From Rhodoblastus sp. (GTDB lineage Bacteria; Pseudomonadota; Alphaproteobacteria; Rhizobiales; Beijerinckiaceae): 64,000 nt of DNA. A program made the translations under genes and the position numbers. The stretch is taken from contig NZ_JAGRPM010000033.1 of NCBI RefSeq assembly GCF_019449565.1, positions 1 to 64,000 of the forward strand, written 5' to 3'. Positions 18,298 through 25,981 of this stretch are shown piece by piece. The notes beneath the pieces were generated by a model that was not told the DNA's origin, searched no databases, and saw nothing but the letters and a program-made list of their open reading frames with translations. How positions within the stretch are numbered: the stretch's first letter is position 1; each line of letters opens with the position of its first letter.

Positions 18298-18948
18298 ATG
18301 AACATTCTCGCGCTCGAACCACTCGATCTCGCCGCCCTCCTGGCCTCGCGCGTCTGCCATGACGTGATCAGCCCCGTCGGCGCCATCGTCAATGGACTGG
18401 AGGTTCTGGAGGAGGACAAGGACGAGGGCATGCGCGAATTCGCGCTCGACCTGATCCGCAAGAGCGCCAGGACCGCCTCGGCGCGGCTGCAATTCTGCCG
18501 CCTCGCTTTCGGTGCGGCTGGCTCGGCGGGCGCCTCGATCGACACCGGCGACGCCGAAAAGGTGGCGCGCGGCCTGTTCGCCGACGACCGCACCCAGTTG
18601 ATCTGGGACGCGCCCCGCGTGTTCATGCCGAAGAACAAGGTCAAGCTCGCGCTCAACCTCTGCCTGATCGCGGCGGCCTGCATCCCGCGCGGCGGCGTGA
18701 TGCATGTGGTGATCGAAGGCGAAGGCGACGAGACCCGCATCGACGTCACCGTCAAGGGCCCGAATCTCAAGCTCGCCAGCCATGTCGCGGATCTGCTGGA
18801 AGGCCGCTCGGAAAGCGGCTCGGTGGACGCTCATGGCATCCAGCCCTATTTCACTGGCCTCGTCGCGCGCTCCTGCGGCATGGCGGTGCAGGTCACGGCC
18901 AGCAGCGAGGACGTGACGTTCAAGGCCACGACCGCCGCCGCCGAGTAA
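18298..18948 (+). CDS. chpT: ChpT-type histidine phosphotransferase
   Basis: 216 residues. The dimerisation/phosphotransfer helix carries the phospho-His at about 21 (LASRVCHDVISPVGAI), followed by NGLEVLEED and a degenerate Bergerat-like ATPase domain lacking ATP-binding boxes. ChpT shuttles phosphate from the CckA kinase to CtrA and CpdR, so it is part of the alphaproteobacterial cell-cycle relay. Neither cckA nor ctrA is in this window, which is normal. The ATG at 18298 directly follows the divergent control region shared with cysQ. Confidence 0.9.
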   Translation: MNILALEPLDLAALLASRVCHDVISPVGAIVNGLEVLEEDKDEGMREFALDLIRKSARTASARLQFCRLAFGAAGSAGASIDTGDAEKVARGLFADDRTQLIWDAPRVFMPKNKVKLALNLCLIAAACIPRGGVMHVVIEGEGDETRIDVTVKGPNLKLASHVADLLEGRSESGSVDAHGIQPYFTGLVARSCGMAVQVTASSEDVTFKATTAAAE

Positions 18949-19011
18949 GGCTGGGCGCGGAGGGCGATCCGCCTTCTCGGTGAAAGATTTGCGAAAGGCG
19001 GCGTCTTCGCC

Positions 19012-19039
19012 TTGCGTTGGCGCGACAGGCGGTTATAAA
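19012..19039 (+). promoter_or_regulatory. Probable promoter of tRNA-Ser
   Basis: TTGCGT (19012-19017) and TATAAA (19034-19039) are separated by 16 bases. The -10 element ends 43 bases before the mature tRNA, a normal 5' leader distance. Confidence 0.5.
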
Positions 19040-19082
19040 GACGCGAAATTCGTCGGGGAGTTCCGCCCCCGGAAATACGAAT

Positions 19083-19172
19083 GGAGGGGTGGCCGAGTGG
19101 TTGAAGGCGCACGCCTGGAAAGTGTGTATACGGGAAACCGTATCGCGGGTTCGAATCCCGCTCCCTCCGCCA
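19083..19172 (+). tRNA. tRNA-Ser (anticodon GGA)
   Basis: 90 bases with CCA encoded. The acceptor stem GGAGGGG pairs with TCCCTCC (one G-T at the inner end). The anticodon loop CTGGAAA has GGA at 19117-19119 on a 5-bp stem (one G-T). A long variable arm (about 19128-19144, centred on CGGGAAACCG) marks a class II serine tRNA, and the T arm is GCGGG-TTCGAAT-CCCGC. It reads UCC and UCU codons. Confidence 0.97.
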
Positions 19173-19287
19173 CTAACCCTTGAAATACGATATTTTTGCT
19201 TTTTTCCGTGAATGCGCATCGGCTCGCTTTAAGTAGCCGCGCCAATCGGCTCGACTTTCGCCGCCTGCTTCAAACGACACGCTGCAC

Positions 19288-19875
19288 TTATTGCTTTTTG
19301 GGACGTTCGACCACTCGCTTGATTTTCATCCGCAGAGCAGGGTCGTCTCGAACTTTCACGAGGCAGGCAAGGCCCCTCCGCTTTTTTTCGTCGCGCGTCG
19401 CGGCCCTGAAGCCGATGGGGAAAACCCGGAGCGAAAGCCTCACCAACTCCCTGATGGCGCGCGGCGCTTCGGACAGTTTCTCGGTATGCGCGGCATACCA
19501 CCATGCTTCAAATACCTGCGCCTCGATTGGCATGCCGCCCGCGATTTTATGAAAGTCCCAGCAGGCGATCAGCAGGAAAGGGTCGATCTCATCGTCCTCG
19601 AAGCCCTCGAGGACAGCGTCCGGGTCCCTGTCCGCATGTTTGAGGAAATTTGCGAACGGGCTCGCACTGCGAATTGCTTCCTTGAGCGAGATGCCGTGGT
19701 CGGCGGCGTATTCGTGCAAGAGTGTGACGACGCCGGTCTTTTCTCCGATCGTCGTAAGAATTTCGCGAGCCGCGCAGGTGAGCGAATAGACCGGGACCGG
19801 GTGCTCGCAAGCAAAGAAAAGCCGAACCGCGGCCCTGATATGGGCCTCCGCGACATCAATCTTCGTAAGCTTCAT
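19288..19875 (-). CDS. Hypothetical protein next to tRNA-Ser
   Basis: 195 residues from the ATG at 19873-19875. No known domain was recognised. It is predicted to be helical and soluble: an N-terminal helix (IDVAEAHIRAAVRLFFACEH), a conserved-looking VYSLTCAAREILTTIGEKTG, a patch of acidic residues around FEDDEIDPFLLIACWDFH, and a basic C-terminus ending KRVVERPKKQ. Base composition is less GC-biased than the neighbours and the gene sits 115 bases downstream of a tRNA on the opposite strand, so horizontal acquisition is possible. No integrase or repeat of the tRNA 3' end is near. A relation to other alphaproteobacterial orphan proteins starting MKLTK-D-A is my recollection and unverified. Confidence 0.6.
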   Translation of the reverse strand: MKLTKIDVAEAHIRAAVRLFFACEHPVPVYSLTCAAREILTTIGEKTGVVTLLHEYAADHGISLKEAIRSASPFANFLKHADRDPDAVLEGFEDDEIDPFLLIACWDFHKIAGGMPIEAQVFEAWWYAAHTEKLSEAPRAIRELVRLSLRVFPIGFRAATRDEKKRRGLACLVKVRDDPALRMKIKRVVERPKKQ

Positions 19876-20296
19876 CTTGATCAACCCGCTGCACGCTTCA
19901 GGATTGAGCAGGCCCTATCAGGCGTCAATAGGTCGACGGCAGGTTTTGAGCGGCGCCGCTGGCGCGGCGCGACTATTCTCCGCGCGGACAAAAAAAGCGC
20001 CCGCCCGTACATCCGGGGCGGGCGCTGCGCACAAGCTTCACTCGCAGGACAGTGAGTAAGCATATTTAGTCTATTGAAAAGCTAGACAAAATCAAGGCCT
20101 GTGGCGGTTTGGCCTGAAATTTGGCCCTCACGCGGCCCTCACAGCCTGAAAAGCTCCGCATCGGCCTTGGTTTTCGCGCCAATTAACCAAAACGAAACGC
20201 CCAAGGGCGAAAATCCATTTCAAGACCCGGCGCGGCTGTATTCGCGGCGGATTTCCGCTGTTTGGTTTCGTCGGCTTTGAGTTCGGCATCGCCGCC
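19876..20296. other. Intergenic region with an unassigned minus-strand terminator
   Basis: 421 bases with no convincing gene. It contains a perfect hairpin with a T-run on the minus strand (19990-20025, listed separately). Upstream of that hairpin on the minus strand is an AT-rich stretch (20050-20100) that could be a promoter or a short transcript. The 60-codon open frames crossing the hairpin on both strands look like chance. No tRNA 3'-end duplication was found. Confidence 0.5.
19990..20025 (-). terminator. Rho-independent terminator, minus strand
   Basis: A perfect 10-bp stem (19997-20006 with 20016-20025) has a 9-base loop and on the minus strand is followed by seven T residues (19990-19996). 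No minus-strand gene ends just before it: the nearest one upstream is the protease gene ending at 20560, with a plus-strand gene in between. It may end that operon's transcript or an unseen small RNA. Confidence 0.75.
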
Positions 20297-20536
20297 ATGA
20301 GCATTTTTCGATATTTTCTCGGCAAGAAAGCAAACGGCGCCCGGATCAATTTCAGCTCCGCCGAATGGCTGGATCGTTTCTATTTCCTGTCCGCCTATTT
20401 CACGGGCCTCTGCGCGCTTCTGATGATCGGCTATTCCATCTTCGGCGATCTTTCGCTGGCGCCCGAAACGCGTGAGCATAAAGGCTGGGATCTATCGCGC
20501 CCCGAAAAAATCGATCCGCGCGTCATCGGGCGCTGA
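20297..20536 (+). CDS. Small single-pass membrane protein, unknown
   Basis: 79 residues. A short cytoplasmic start (MSIFRYFLGKKANGARINF) leads to one transmembrane helix (FLSAYFTGLCALLMIGYSIF) and a hydrophilic tail (PETREHKGWDLSRPEKIDP). No family was recognised. The codon pattern is like its neighbours, and the single clean membrane helix argues for a real gene, but there is no strong ribosome site before the ATG. It converges on the subtilisin-like protease gene with 23 bases between. Confidence 0.5.
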   Translation: MSIFRYFLGKKANGARINFSSAEWLDRFYFLSAYFTGLCALLMIGYSIFGDLSLAPETREHKGWDLSRPEKIDPRVIGR

Positions 20537-20559
20537 ACCCCGCAGTTTTCGGGATGGTT

Positions 20560-22062
20560 TCACCGCGCGCGCCGCAGCGCGGCCTGGGCGTCGGCAAGTC
20601 CGGCGCCGGCTTCTGGCGCGTCCTTGAGCGCAAGAGCGGAATCGCGCAGAATTCGGCGGACGCCGGGGCCGTCGAGGTCAGGGGCCTTCTCCAGCAGCAG
20701 GGCGGCGACGCCGCTGACCTCGGCGCAAGCGACCGAGGTGCCGCTGGTCAGATCATAAGCGCCGCCGGGCGCCGCAACCAGCACGTCGACGCCCGGCGCC
20801 GCGAGCGCGACATAGCCGCCCCGGTTGGCGCGGTCGTATAGGCGCGATTGCTCGTCCACGGCGCTGATCGCGATGACATGGGGATCGGCGCCGGGAAAGG
20901 CCGGCGGCGCCGCGCGGCCGTCATTGCCCGCCGCCGCGATCAGGATGATTTTCCGCGCCGCCGCGGCCGCCAGCATTTGCGCCAGCAGCGGGTCGGCGGG
21001 GCCGGCGAAGCTCATATTGACGATCCGCGCCTTTTGCGCGACCGCCCAGTCCAATGCCGCGAGCAGGTCCAGCCCAACCGCGTGGGCGCCGTCGCCCGTC
21101 TCGTCGAAAGCGCGGATGGCGAGAAGCTGCGCGCCCGGCGCGCCGCCGTCGATCTGCTTGTGGCCGGCGATGGCCCCGGCCATGCCCGCGCCGTGGCGGC
21201 TCGAATTTTTGGCGGGCGCGGCGAAAACATCGAATTGTGCGACCACCGAACCGGCTATTTCAGGGTGGTCCAGGTCGATGGCGGAATCGATCAGCGCCAC
21301 CCGCACGCCCTTGCCCTCCGCGACGCGATGCGCCTCCGGGAGATGCAGCATGGCCGAGGCGTAGGACGCCGGCGCGGCGCTCTCCGCAGGGGCTTGCGGC
21401 GCGGGAGCGGCGGGCGAGGCGTCGTCCGCGAGGGCATAAATGTAATTCGGCTGCACGGAGGCGACGACGGGTTCGCGGGCCAGCGCCTTCAACACGATGT
21501 CCAGCGGGCGGTTATCGAAAAAACGCAGCCGATAGACGCGCTGGCCGAGCAAAGCGATGTCGCGATATTGCGCCGGCTCCAGCTTCTGGCGCCTCGCCAG
21601 CGCCGCGATCTGCCGATCGCCGACGCGGGGCCTGAATACCACCAGCGCTTCTTTGGGTTCAAAGCGCGTCTCGCCTTTGGGCGGCAGATCGAGCCGCGCG
21701 CTCGCCGCCAGAACTTGCTTTCGCTCCGGCGTTTTCGGCGCGGGCTTTTGTGACGCCGGGGGCGGCAAGGGATGCGGCTGCGCGATCTTCCGGCTTGGCG
21801 GCGCATGACGCCGGCGGGGCGGCGGCTCGTCGCCGGCCTGGGCGGTCGCTGCGGCAGCCCCCGCCGCGATGGCCGGCAGCAAAATGCCGGGGACCATGCC
21901 ATATCCGCCCCCGCGGATGGGGCCGCCATAGCCGCCTTGCGGTCCCGCCGGAGCGCCATCATAACCGCCGCGCATCATGCCGTTGCCGTAAGTCTGCGCC
22001 GAGGCGGGCGCGGCCAGGGCGACTGCGACAAGTAAGGCGAAGAAAGGGCTCGTCAGCCTCAT
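20560..22062 (-). CDS. Exported subtilisin-like serine protease (S8 family)
   Basis: 500 residues from the ATG with a GAGGAG ribosome site. A signal peptide (LTSPFFALLVAVALAAPASA) is followed by a Gly/Tyr-rich then Pro/Arg-rich linker to about 120 and an inhibitor-I9-like segment (EALVVFRPRVGDRQIAALARRQ). The catalytic domain shows Asp259 (ALIDSAID), His290 (SRHGAGMAG), Asn380 (AAAGNDG) and Ser443 (TSGTSVA), so it should be active in the periplasm or outside. It is the last gene of a tight operon with an ECF sigma factor and its anti-sigma factor (24-base gap), which suggests a protease induced by, or acting in, that signalling pathway. Confidence 0.9.
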   Translation of the reverse strand: MRLTSPFFALLVAVALAAPASAQTYGNGMMRGGYDGAPAGPQGGYGGPIRGGGYGMVPGILLPAIAAGAAAATAQAGDEPPPRRRHAPPSRKIAQPHPLPPPASQKPAPKTPERKQVLAASARLDLPPKGETRFEPKEALVVFRPRVGDRQIAALARRQKLEPAQYRDIALLGQRVYRLRFFDNRPLDIVLKALAREPVVASVQPNYIYALADDASPAAPAPQAPAESAAPASYASAMLHLPEAHRVAEGKGVRVALIDSAIDLDHPEIAGSVVAQFDVFAAPAKNSSRHGAGMAGAIAGHKQIDGGAPGAQLLAIRAFDETGDGAHAVGLDLLAALDWAVAQKARIVNMSFAGPADPLLAQMLAAAAARKIILIAAAGNDGRAAPPAFPGADPHVIAISAVDEQSRLYDRANRGGYVALAAPGVDVLVAAPGGAYDLTSGTSVACAEVSGVAALLLEKAPDLDGPGVRRILRDSALALKDAPEAGAGLADAQAALRRAR

Positions 22063-22086
22063 GGCTTGGCTCCTCACGGACAGCTT

Positions 22087-22752
22087 TTAAGGACTTGGCG
22101 CGGCGAAGCGCACCAGCGCATTCGCCTGACGCAGCGCGTCCAGTTTTCTTTGCGCCTCGGCGGGGGCGAGATCGGCGGGGCCAAGGCGCAGGCGATAGAA
22201 GCCGCCCGCGCGCGGGCCTTCGACGATCTGCGCGCCGGTCTGGGCGAGCAGCGCCCCGATGGCCTCCATATTGGCGCCGGGGACAAAGGCGACGAGCGCG
22301 TGGACGCCAGCGGCGCGGGTGTTGTCCTGCGGCCCGGAGGCCGTGCTGTAAGGCGCGTCGGGCTGGCCTGGCTTTGACTGGATCAGCAGGCCGGCCTGCA
22401 AGGCGATGACGGCGCAGGCCGCCGCCGTCGCCCAGCCCAGCGCGCGCGGCGAGAACAGGCCCGCCAGCGCGCCGCCGAGATCGAGCCGCGCCCAAAGGCC
22501 CGGTTTGCGCGAGGGTTCGGCGTCGATCTTCGCGAACAGCGCGTCAATGGCGCGCGCGGAGGGAGCGGGCAGGGCCTCGTTCAGCGCCAGGATTTCTTCG
22601 CGCTCGGCGCGCGCCGCCGCGACATTGCGCGCGAGTTCGGGATCTTGAGCCAAAGCGGCCTCGAAACGCGCCTGCTCGTAGGGGGTCAGCGCGCCGGCGA
22701 CATAGAAGGGCGCGAGTTCGGCCAGTTCCTGATGAGGAGTCTGTGTGGTCAT
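22087..22752 (-). CDS. RskA-like transmembrane anti-sigma factor
   Basis: 221 residues. The N-terminal domain (LAPFYVAGALTPYEQARFEAAL) resembles the anti-sigma domain of RskA-type factors and lacks the HxxxCxxC zinc motif. A single transmembrane helix lies near 105-125 (LGWATAAACAVIALQAGLLI). The periplasmic domain of about 95 residues (VHALVAFVPGANMEAIGALL) looks like a small alpha/beta ferredoxin-like fold. It should hold the sigma factor encoded just upstream at the membrane until a periplasmic signal triggers its cleavage. Its start overlaps the sigma gene stop by four bases. Confidence 0.85.
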   Translation of the reverse strand: MTTQTPHQELAELAPFYVAGALTPYEQARFEAALAQDPELARNVAAARAEREEILALNEALPAPSARAIDALFAKIDAEPSRKPGLWARLDLGGALAGLFSPRALGWATAAACAVIALQAGLLIQSKPGQPDAPYSTASGPQDNTRAAGVHALVAFVPGANMEAIGALLAQTGAQIVEGPRAGGFYRLRLGPADLAPAEAQRKLDALRQANALVRFAAPSP

Positions 22753-23324
22753 GGCCAGCCTCGATCGACGCCCGCGCGTTTGAGAATTTCAGACAATTTC
22801 TGGCGCGCGTAAAACAGGCGCGTCTTGACGGTCGCGGCCGGGACGCCGGTGATTTGCGCGACCTCCTCGACCGATTTCTCGTGATAATAAACCAGGTCGA
22901 TGATCTCGCGATGCTCGACCGTGAGTTTCTGCAAACAGTTTCGCAAGGCCGCGCTCTTGTCGCGCTTGGCGATCTCGATTTCGGGATCGTCGGCCTCGTC
23001 GGCGATCTCCGCCGCCGCCTCTTCGTCATAAGGCGCGTCGCGTCGCTGGCGCACAAAAGACAGCGCCTTGAATCGCGCGATGGACAGCAGCCAGGTCGAA
23101 ACGCTGGAGCGGCCCTCGAATTTCCCGGCCTGACGCCAGACGTCGAGGAAGACCTCGGCCAGAATGTCCTCGGCCCCCGCCTCGTCGCGCACGAAGCGCA
23201 GGATGAAGCGGAACACCCGGACGCGATGGCGTCCGAACAGGACCTGCATGGCCAGCCGGTCGCCCCCGGCGATCCGCTGGATCAGGTGTGGATCGTCGCG
23301 CGCTTCGGCGCCATCCTGCGTCAT
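22749..23324 (-). CDS. ECF-family RNA polymerase sigma factor
   Basis: 191 residues from the ATG at 23322-23324. Region 2 reads VRDEAGAEDILAEVFLDVW and region 4 reads VEEVAQITGVPAATVKTRLFYARQ. The stretch between them is acidic (DEEAAAEIADEADDPEIEIA). It is first in the operon sigma/anti-sigma/protease. I found no EcfG-type promoter before it; a GGAAC at about 23356-23360 (minus strand) lacks a matching -10. Its regulon cannot be told from the window. Confidence 0.92.
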   Translation of the reverse strand: MTQDGAEARDDPHLIQRIAGGDRLAMQVLFGRHRVRVFRFILRFVRDEAGAEDILAEVFLDVWRQAGKFEGRSSVSTWLLSIARFKALSFVRQRRDAPYDEEAAAEIADEADDPEIEIAKRDKSAALRNCLQKLTVEHREIIDLVYYHEKSVEEVAQITGVPAATVKTRLFYARQKLSEILKRAGVDRGWP

Positions 23325-23456
23325 GGAAGCCTTCGGGGAGCTCAGCTGTCGCCGGGAGGTTCCAGCCTGATGCCCCAAAGGTCAAGGCGTCTTTCTTGCG
23401 AAGCGGCGGCGCGCTCACCAGAGCCCGCCGCCTTTTCGCGGCTCTTTCATCTGCGT

Positions 23457-23756
23457 TCATTCGCAGACCCGGACGCGGCCGAGATATTCGCCATAGGGGC
23501 CGAAGCGGCGTTCCAGGTGGCAATAGCCGGGGGCGGCGTAAGCGTCATAGGCGACGGCGGCGCCGATGGCTCCGGCGGCGAGGCCAAGACCGATTCCCGG
23601 ACCCCAGCCCGGACCCCAGTGATGATGGAAATGGGGGTGCGGGTGGAACGGGAAAGCCTGCGCGCTGGAGGCGCCGACGAGCGAAGTGGCGGCGAGGGCG
23701 CCGGCGACGAGCAGGGCGCTGATGGTCTTGCGAGCGAAAGAAGAAGTGGCGGTCAT
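23457..23756 (-). CDS. Small exported His/Gly-rich protein
   Basis: 99 residues from the ATG at 23754-23756, which has a GGGAG ribosome site. A signal peptide ends near AQAF. It is followed by a His-Pro run (PFHPHPHFHHH), a Gly-rich hydrophobic stretch with GWGPGIGLGLAAGAIGAA, and a C-terminal part with two cysteines (CHLERRFGPYGEYLGRVRVCE). This layout is frequent among short exported proteins of Hyphomicrobiales; the function is unknown. The His cluster could bind metal. It lies upstream of, and in the same direction as, the sigma operon, 132 bases away. Confidence 0.75.
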   Translation of the reverse strand: MTATSSFARKTISALLVAGALAATSLVGASSAQAFPFHPHPHFHHHWGPGWGPGIGLGLAAGAIGAAVAYDAYAAPGYCHLERRFGPYGEYLGRVRVCE

Positions 23757-23860
23757 TGTCGTAACTCCCAGGTTGGAGGCCATCTCATCGGCCTTGCATC
23801 CATGGGTCGTCGCGACCGCGCGAAAGGTTCAAAACTTTTTTGAAGAATTTTTCCGGCGGC

Positions 23861-24844
23861 TCACCACCAGCCGCGCCGCTTGAACCAGAGCGCGGGGATG
23901 AGCGCGCTGCACAGGATCAGCCCGAGGCCCCATTGATAGCCCCAGGCCCAGTCCAGCTCCGGCATGTTCTTGAAGTTCATGCCATACATGCTGGCCACCA
24001 GCGTCGGCGGAATGCCGACGACCGAAACCACCGTCAGCAGGCGGAAGATATTGTTCTGCTCGATATTGGTCAGGCCCAAAGCGGCGTCGAGCAGCATTTG
24101 CAGCCGGTCGTTCTGGGAGCGCGCATAATCGATCAGCGAGGCGACGTCGCGGCCCTGGGCCTTGAGCTTGGAGCTTTCCTCGGCGGAAAGAAAATATTTC
24201 GCCTCGCCCGAGACGAAGGCCAGCATGCGCGAAATGCCGAGCAAGGTGTCCGAGGCCTTGGCGGTGAGATAGCCATTGCCGGAAATGGCGCCGAGCGAGC
24301 GCTTCATGACGGTGTTGTCGCGCTTCATGTCGCCGTCGCCGCCTTTGCCCTGCTCGAAAATGGTCTGGGACAAGGCGTCGAGGTCGGCGGTCACCCGCTC
24401 CAGTTCGTCGGCGATGGAATCGATGATGCTCTCGATCAGCATGATGAAGGCGTTGGGCCCGCTGGCGCCGCGGCCATTTTCATAGACCCGGGCCGTGTGC
24501 AGGTCGTCGCAGGGCTTCATGCGGTCGAAGCGGATCGACAAGGTAAATTCCCGCCCGAGCACGAAGCCGAGTGGCGAGGTCCTCGCCAGCCCGCGCTCGG
24601 CGTGCACGATCATCGGCGTGGACATGAAGAGATGGCCGCGGTCGGTATAAAGCCGGCTGGAGGTTTCGATTTCCGACAGCCGCTCCAGCGTCGGAACCTT
24701 GATGCCGAGTTTGCCCTCGACGAAGGCGATTTCCTCCGCCGTGGGACAGATGGCGTCGATCCAGTTCACCTCCGGCGGAATTTTCTCCGCGTCGAGGGGA
24801 ACTTCGACATCGCCCCGGAAATGTGTTGATCCGAATTTCAGCAT
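23861..24844 (-). CDS. corA: CorA-family magnesium/divalent cation channel
   Basis: 327 residues. A large N-terminal cytoplasmic domain is followed by two C-terminal transmembrane helices with the signature YGMNF between them (MYGMNFKNMPEL), and a basic tail (FKRRGWW). CorA forms a pentameric channel for Mg2+ and sometimes Co2+ or Ni2+. The length matches the family. The ATG at 24842-24844 starts 119 bases from the divergent LOG-family gene. No magnesium-sensing leader was recognised in that short gap. Confidence 0.95.
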   Translation of the reverse strand: MLKFGSTHFRGDVEVPLDAEKIPPEVNWIDAICPTAEEIAFVEGKLGIKVPTLERLSEIETSSRLYTDRGHLFMSTPMIVHAERGLARTSPLGFVLGREFTLSIRFDRMKPCDDLHTARVYENGRGASGPNAFIMLIESIIDSIADELERVTADLDALSQTIFEQGKGGDGDMKRDNTVMKRSLGAISGNGYLTAKASDTLLGISRMLAFVSGEAKYFLSAEESSKLKAQGRDVASLIDYARSQNDRLQMLLDAALGLTNIEQNNIFRLLTVVSVVGIPPTLVASMYGMNFKNMPELDWAWGYQWGLGLILCSALIPALWFKRRGWW

Positions 24845-24963
24845 GGATGTTTCGACGATCAGGAGGGCGGGGACTCGCCGAGGCCGCGCGCCCCGAGCGA
24901 TATTCGCGTAATGTGCCTATATTGATAAGCGCGGCGCTCCCGTCCGCCAAGCGAGTCGCGACC

Positions 24964-25929
24964 TTGACCGAAATCCCGGACGAAACTGACAACGATCCCG
25001 CAATTCCCGTCCCCACGGCGCCGCTGGCGCGGCGCGAGCCCTTGCCCTGCCAGCAGCCCAAGCCCTCGCGCGAAGACCCGGAGGCGCCGGAGCGCGTGGG
25101 CCGGATCATCGCCTCGCCGTCCTATCGTGTCGCCAGCGCGGACCCGGATTTCCTGCAAAGCGACGACACGCGGGGTCTGCGCCTGCTGCTGGATTATCTC
25201 AAGCCGGAACTGGCCTTGCAGAGGCATGGCGTCGAGCGGGCCATCGTCGTCTTTGGCGGCACGCGCATCTGCGAGCCGGCCGAGGCGCGCCGCCGCGCCG
25301 ACGAGGCCTGCGCGCGCCTCGCCGCCGCCGGGGGGCCGCAGGCCGCGCCCGACCTCGCCGCACGGCTCGACGTCGCCGAACGCATCGTCGCCGCGAGCCG
25401 CTATTATGATGTCGCGCGCGAACTGGGGCGGCTGATCGGCGCGGCCAATGATGGAGACGGGCGTCCCACGACCCTGGTGATGACCGGCGGCGGGCCGGGG
25501 ATCATGGAGGCGGCCAATCGCGGCGCCTTCGACGCCGGCGCCGAGACCATCGGACTCAATATCGCGCTGCCGCACGAGCAATATCCAAACCCCTATGTCA
25601 CGCCGGCGCTTTGCTTCCAGTTTCACTATTTCGCCCTGCGCAAACTCCATTTCATGCAGCGCGCGCGGGCTTTGGTGGCCTTTCCGGGCGGCTATGGCAC
25701 GCTGGACGAGCTGTTCGAAGTGCTGAACCTCGTGCAGACGCGCGTGATGAAGCCCATTCCCATCGTGCTGGTCGGCGTGGACTTCTGGCGCCAGGCGGTG
25801 GATTTCGATTTCCTCGTCGCCGAGGGCGTGATCGATGTCGAGGACCGGGGTCTGTTCTGGTTCGCGGAAACGGCGCCGGAGATCTACGAGTCGCTGATCG
25901 CCTGGGAGCGCAAGGCGCAGATAGCTTGA
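24964..25929 (+). CDS. LOG-family protein (nucleotide 5'-monophosphate phosphoribohydrolase)
   Basis: About 321 residues. The family motifs are clear: GGGPGIMEAANRGA for phosphate binding and PGGYGTLDELFE with the catalytic Glu. LOG proteins cleave nucleoside 5'-monophosphates, including cytokinin precursors, to base and ribose 5-phosphate; bacterial members act on AMP or similar. This belongs to the longer subfamily with an extra ~95-residue N-terminal region (LARREPLPCQQPKPSREDPEAPERV). The start is uncertain: I chose the TTG at 24964 (TEIPDET), which gives the N-terminus I expect for relatives; a GTG at 24913 is the alternative. Confidence 0.82.
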   Translation: MTEIPDETDNDPAIPVPTAPLARREPLPCQQPKPSREDPEAPERVGRIIASPSYRVASADPDFLQSDDTRGLRLLLDYLKPELALQRHGVERAIVVFGGTRICEPAEARRRADEACARLAAAGGPQAAPDLAARLDVAERIVAASRYYDVARELGRLIGAANDGDGRPTTLVMTGGGPGIMEAANRGAFDAGAETIGLNIALPHEQYPNPYVTPALCFQFHYFALRKLHFMQRARALVAFPGGYGTLDELFEVLNLVQTRVMKPIPIVLVGVDFWRQAVDFDFLVAEGVIDVEDRGLFWFAETAPEIYESLIAWERKAQIA

Positions 25930-25934
25930 AAACA

Positions 25935-25965
25935 GCGGATCGAGGCGATCCGCCTCTGCCTTTTT
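25935..25965 (+). terminator. Weak terminator-like hairpin
   Basis: An 8-bp stem (25935-25942 with 25946-25953) with a 3-base loop is followed seven bases later by TTTTT. It lies between the LOG-family gene and the MBL gene and may only partly terminate. Confidence 0.4.
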
Positions 25966-25981
25966 GCCGGGAGCCGACGCG

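Noticed and set aside
19034..19055. EcfG-like motif on the minus strand near tRNA-Ser
   Set aside because: GGAAC-N16 is followed by CGTC instead of CGTT and points into the 3' end of chpT.
19173..20063. tRNA-Ser as integration site of a genomic island
   Set aside because: The next gene is an orphan of unusual composition, but there is no integrase and no repeated tRNA 3' end in the following kilobases.
23345..23360. EcfG promoter before the second ECF sigma operon
   Set aside because: GGAAC is present on the minus strand but no CGTT follows at 16 or 17 bases.
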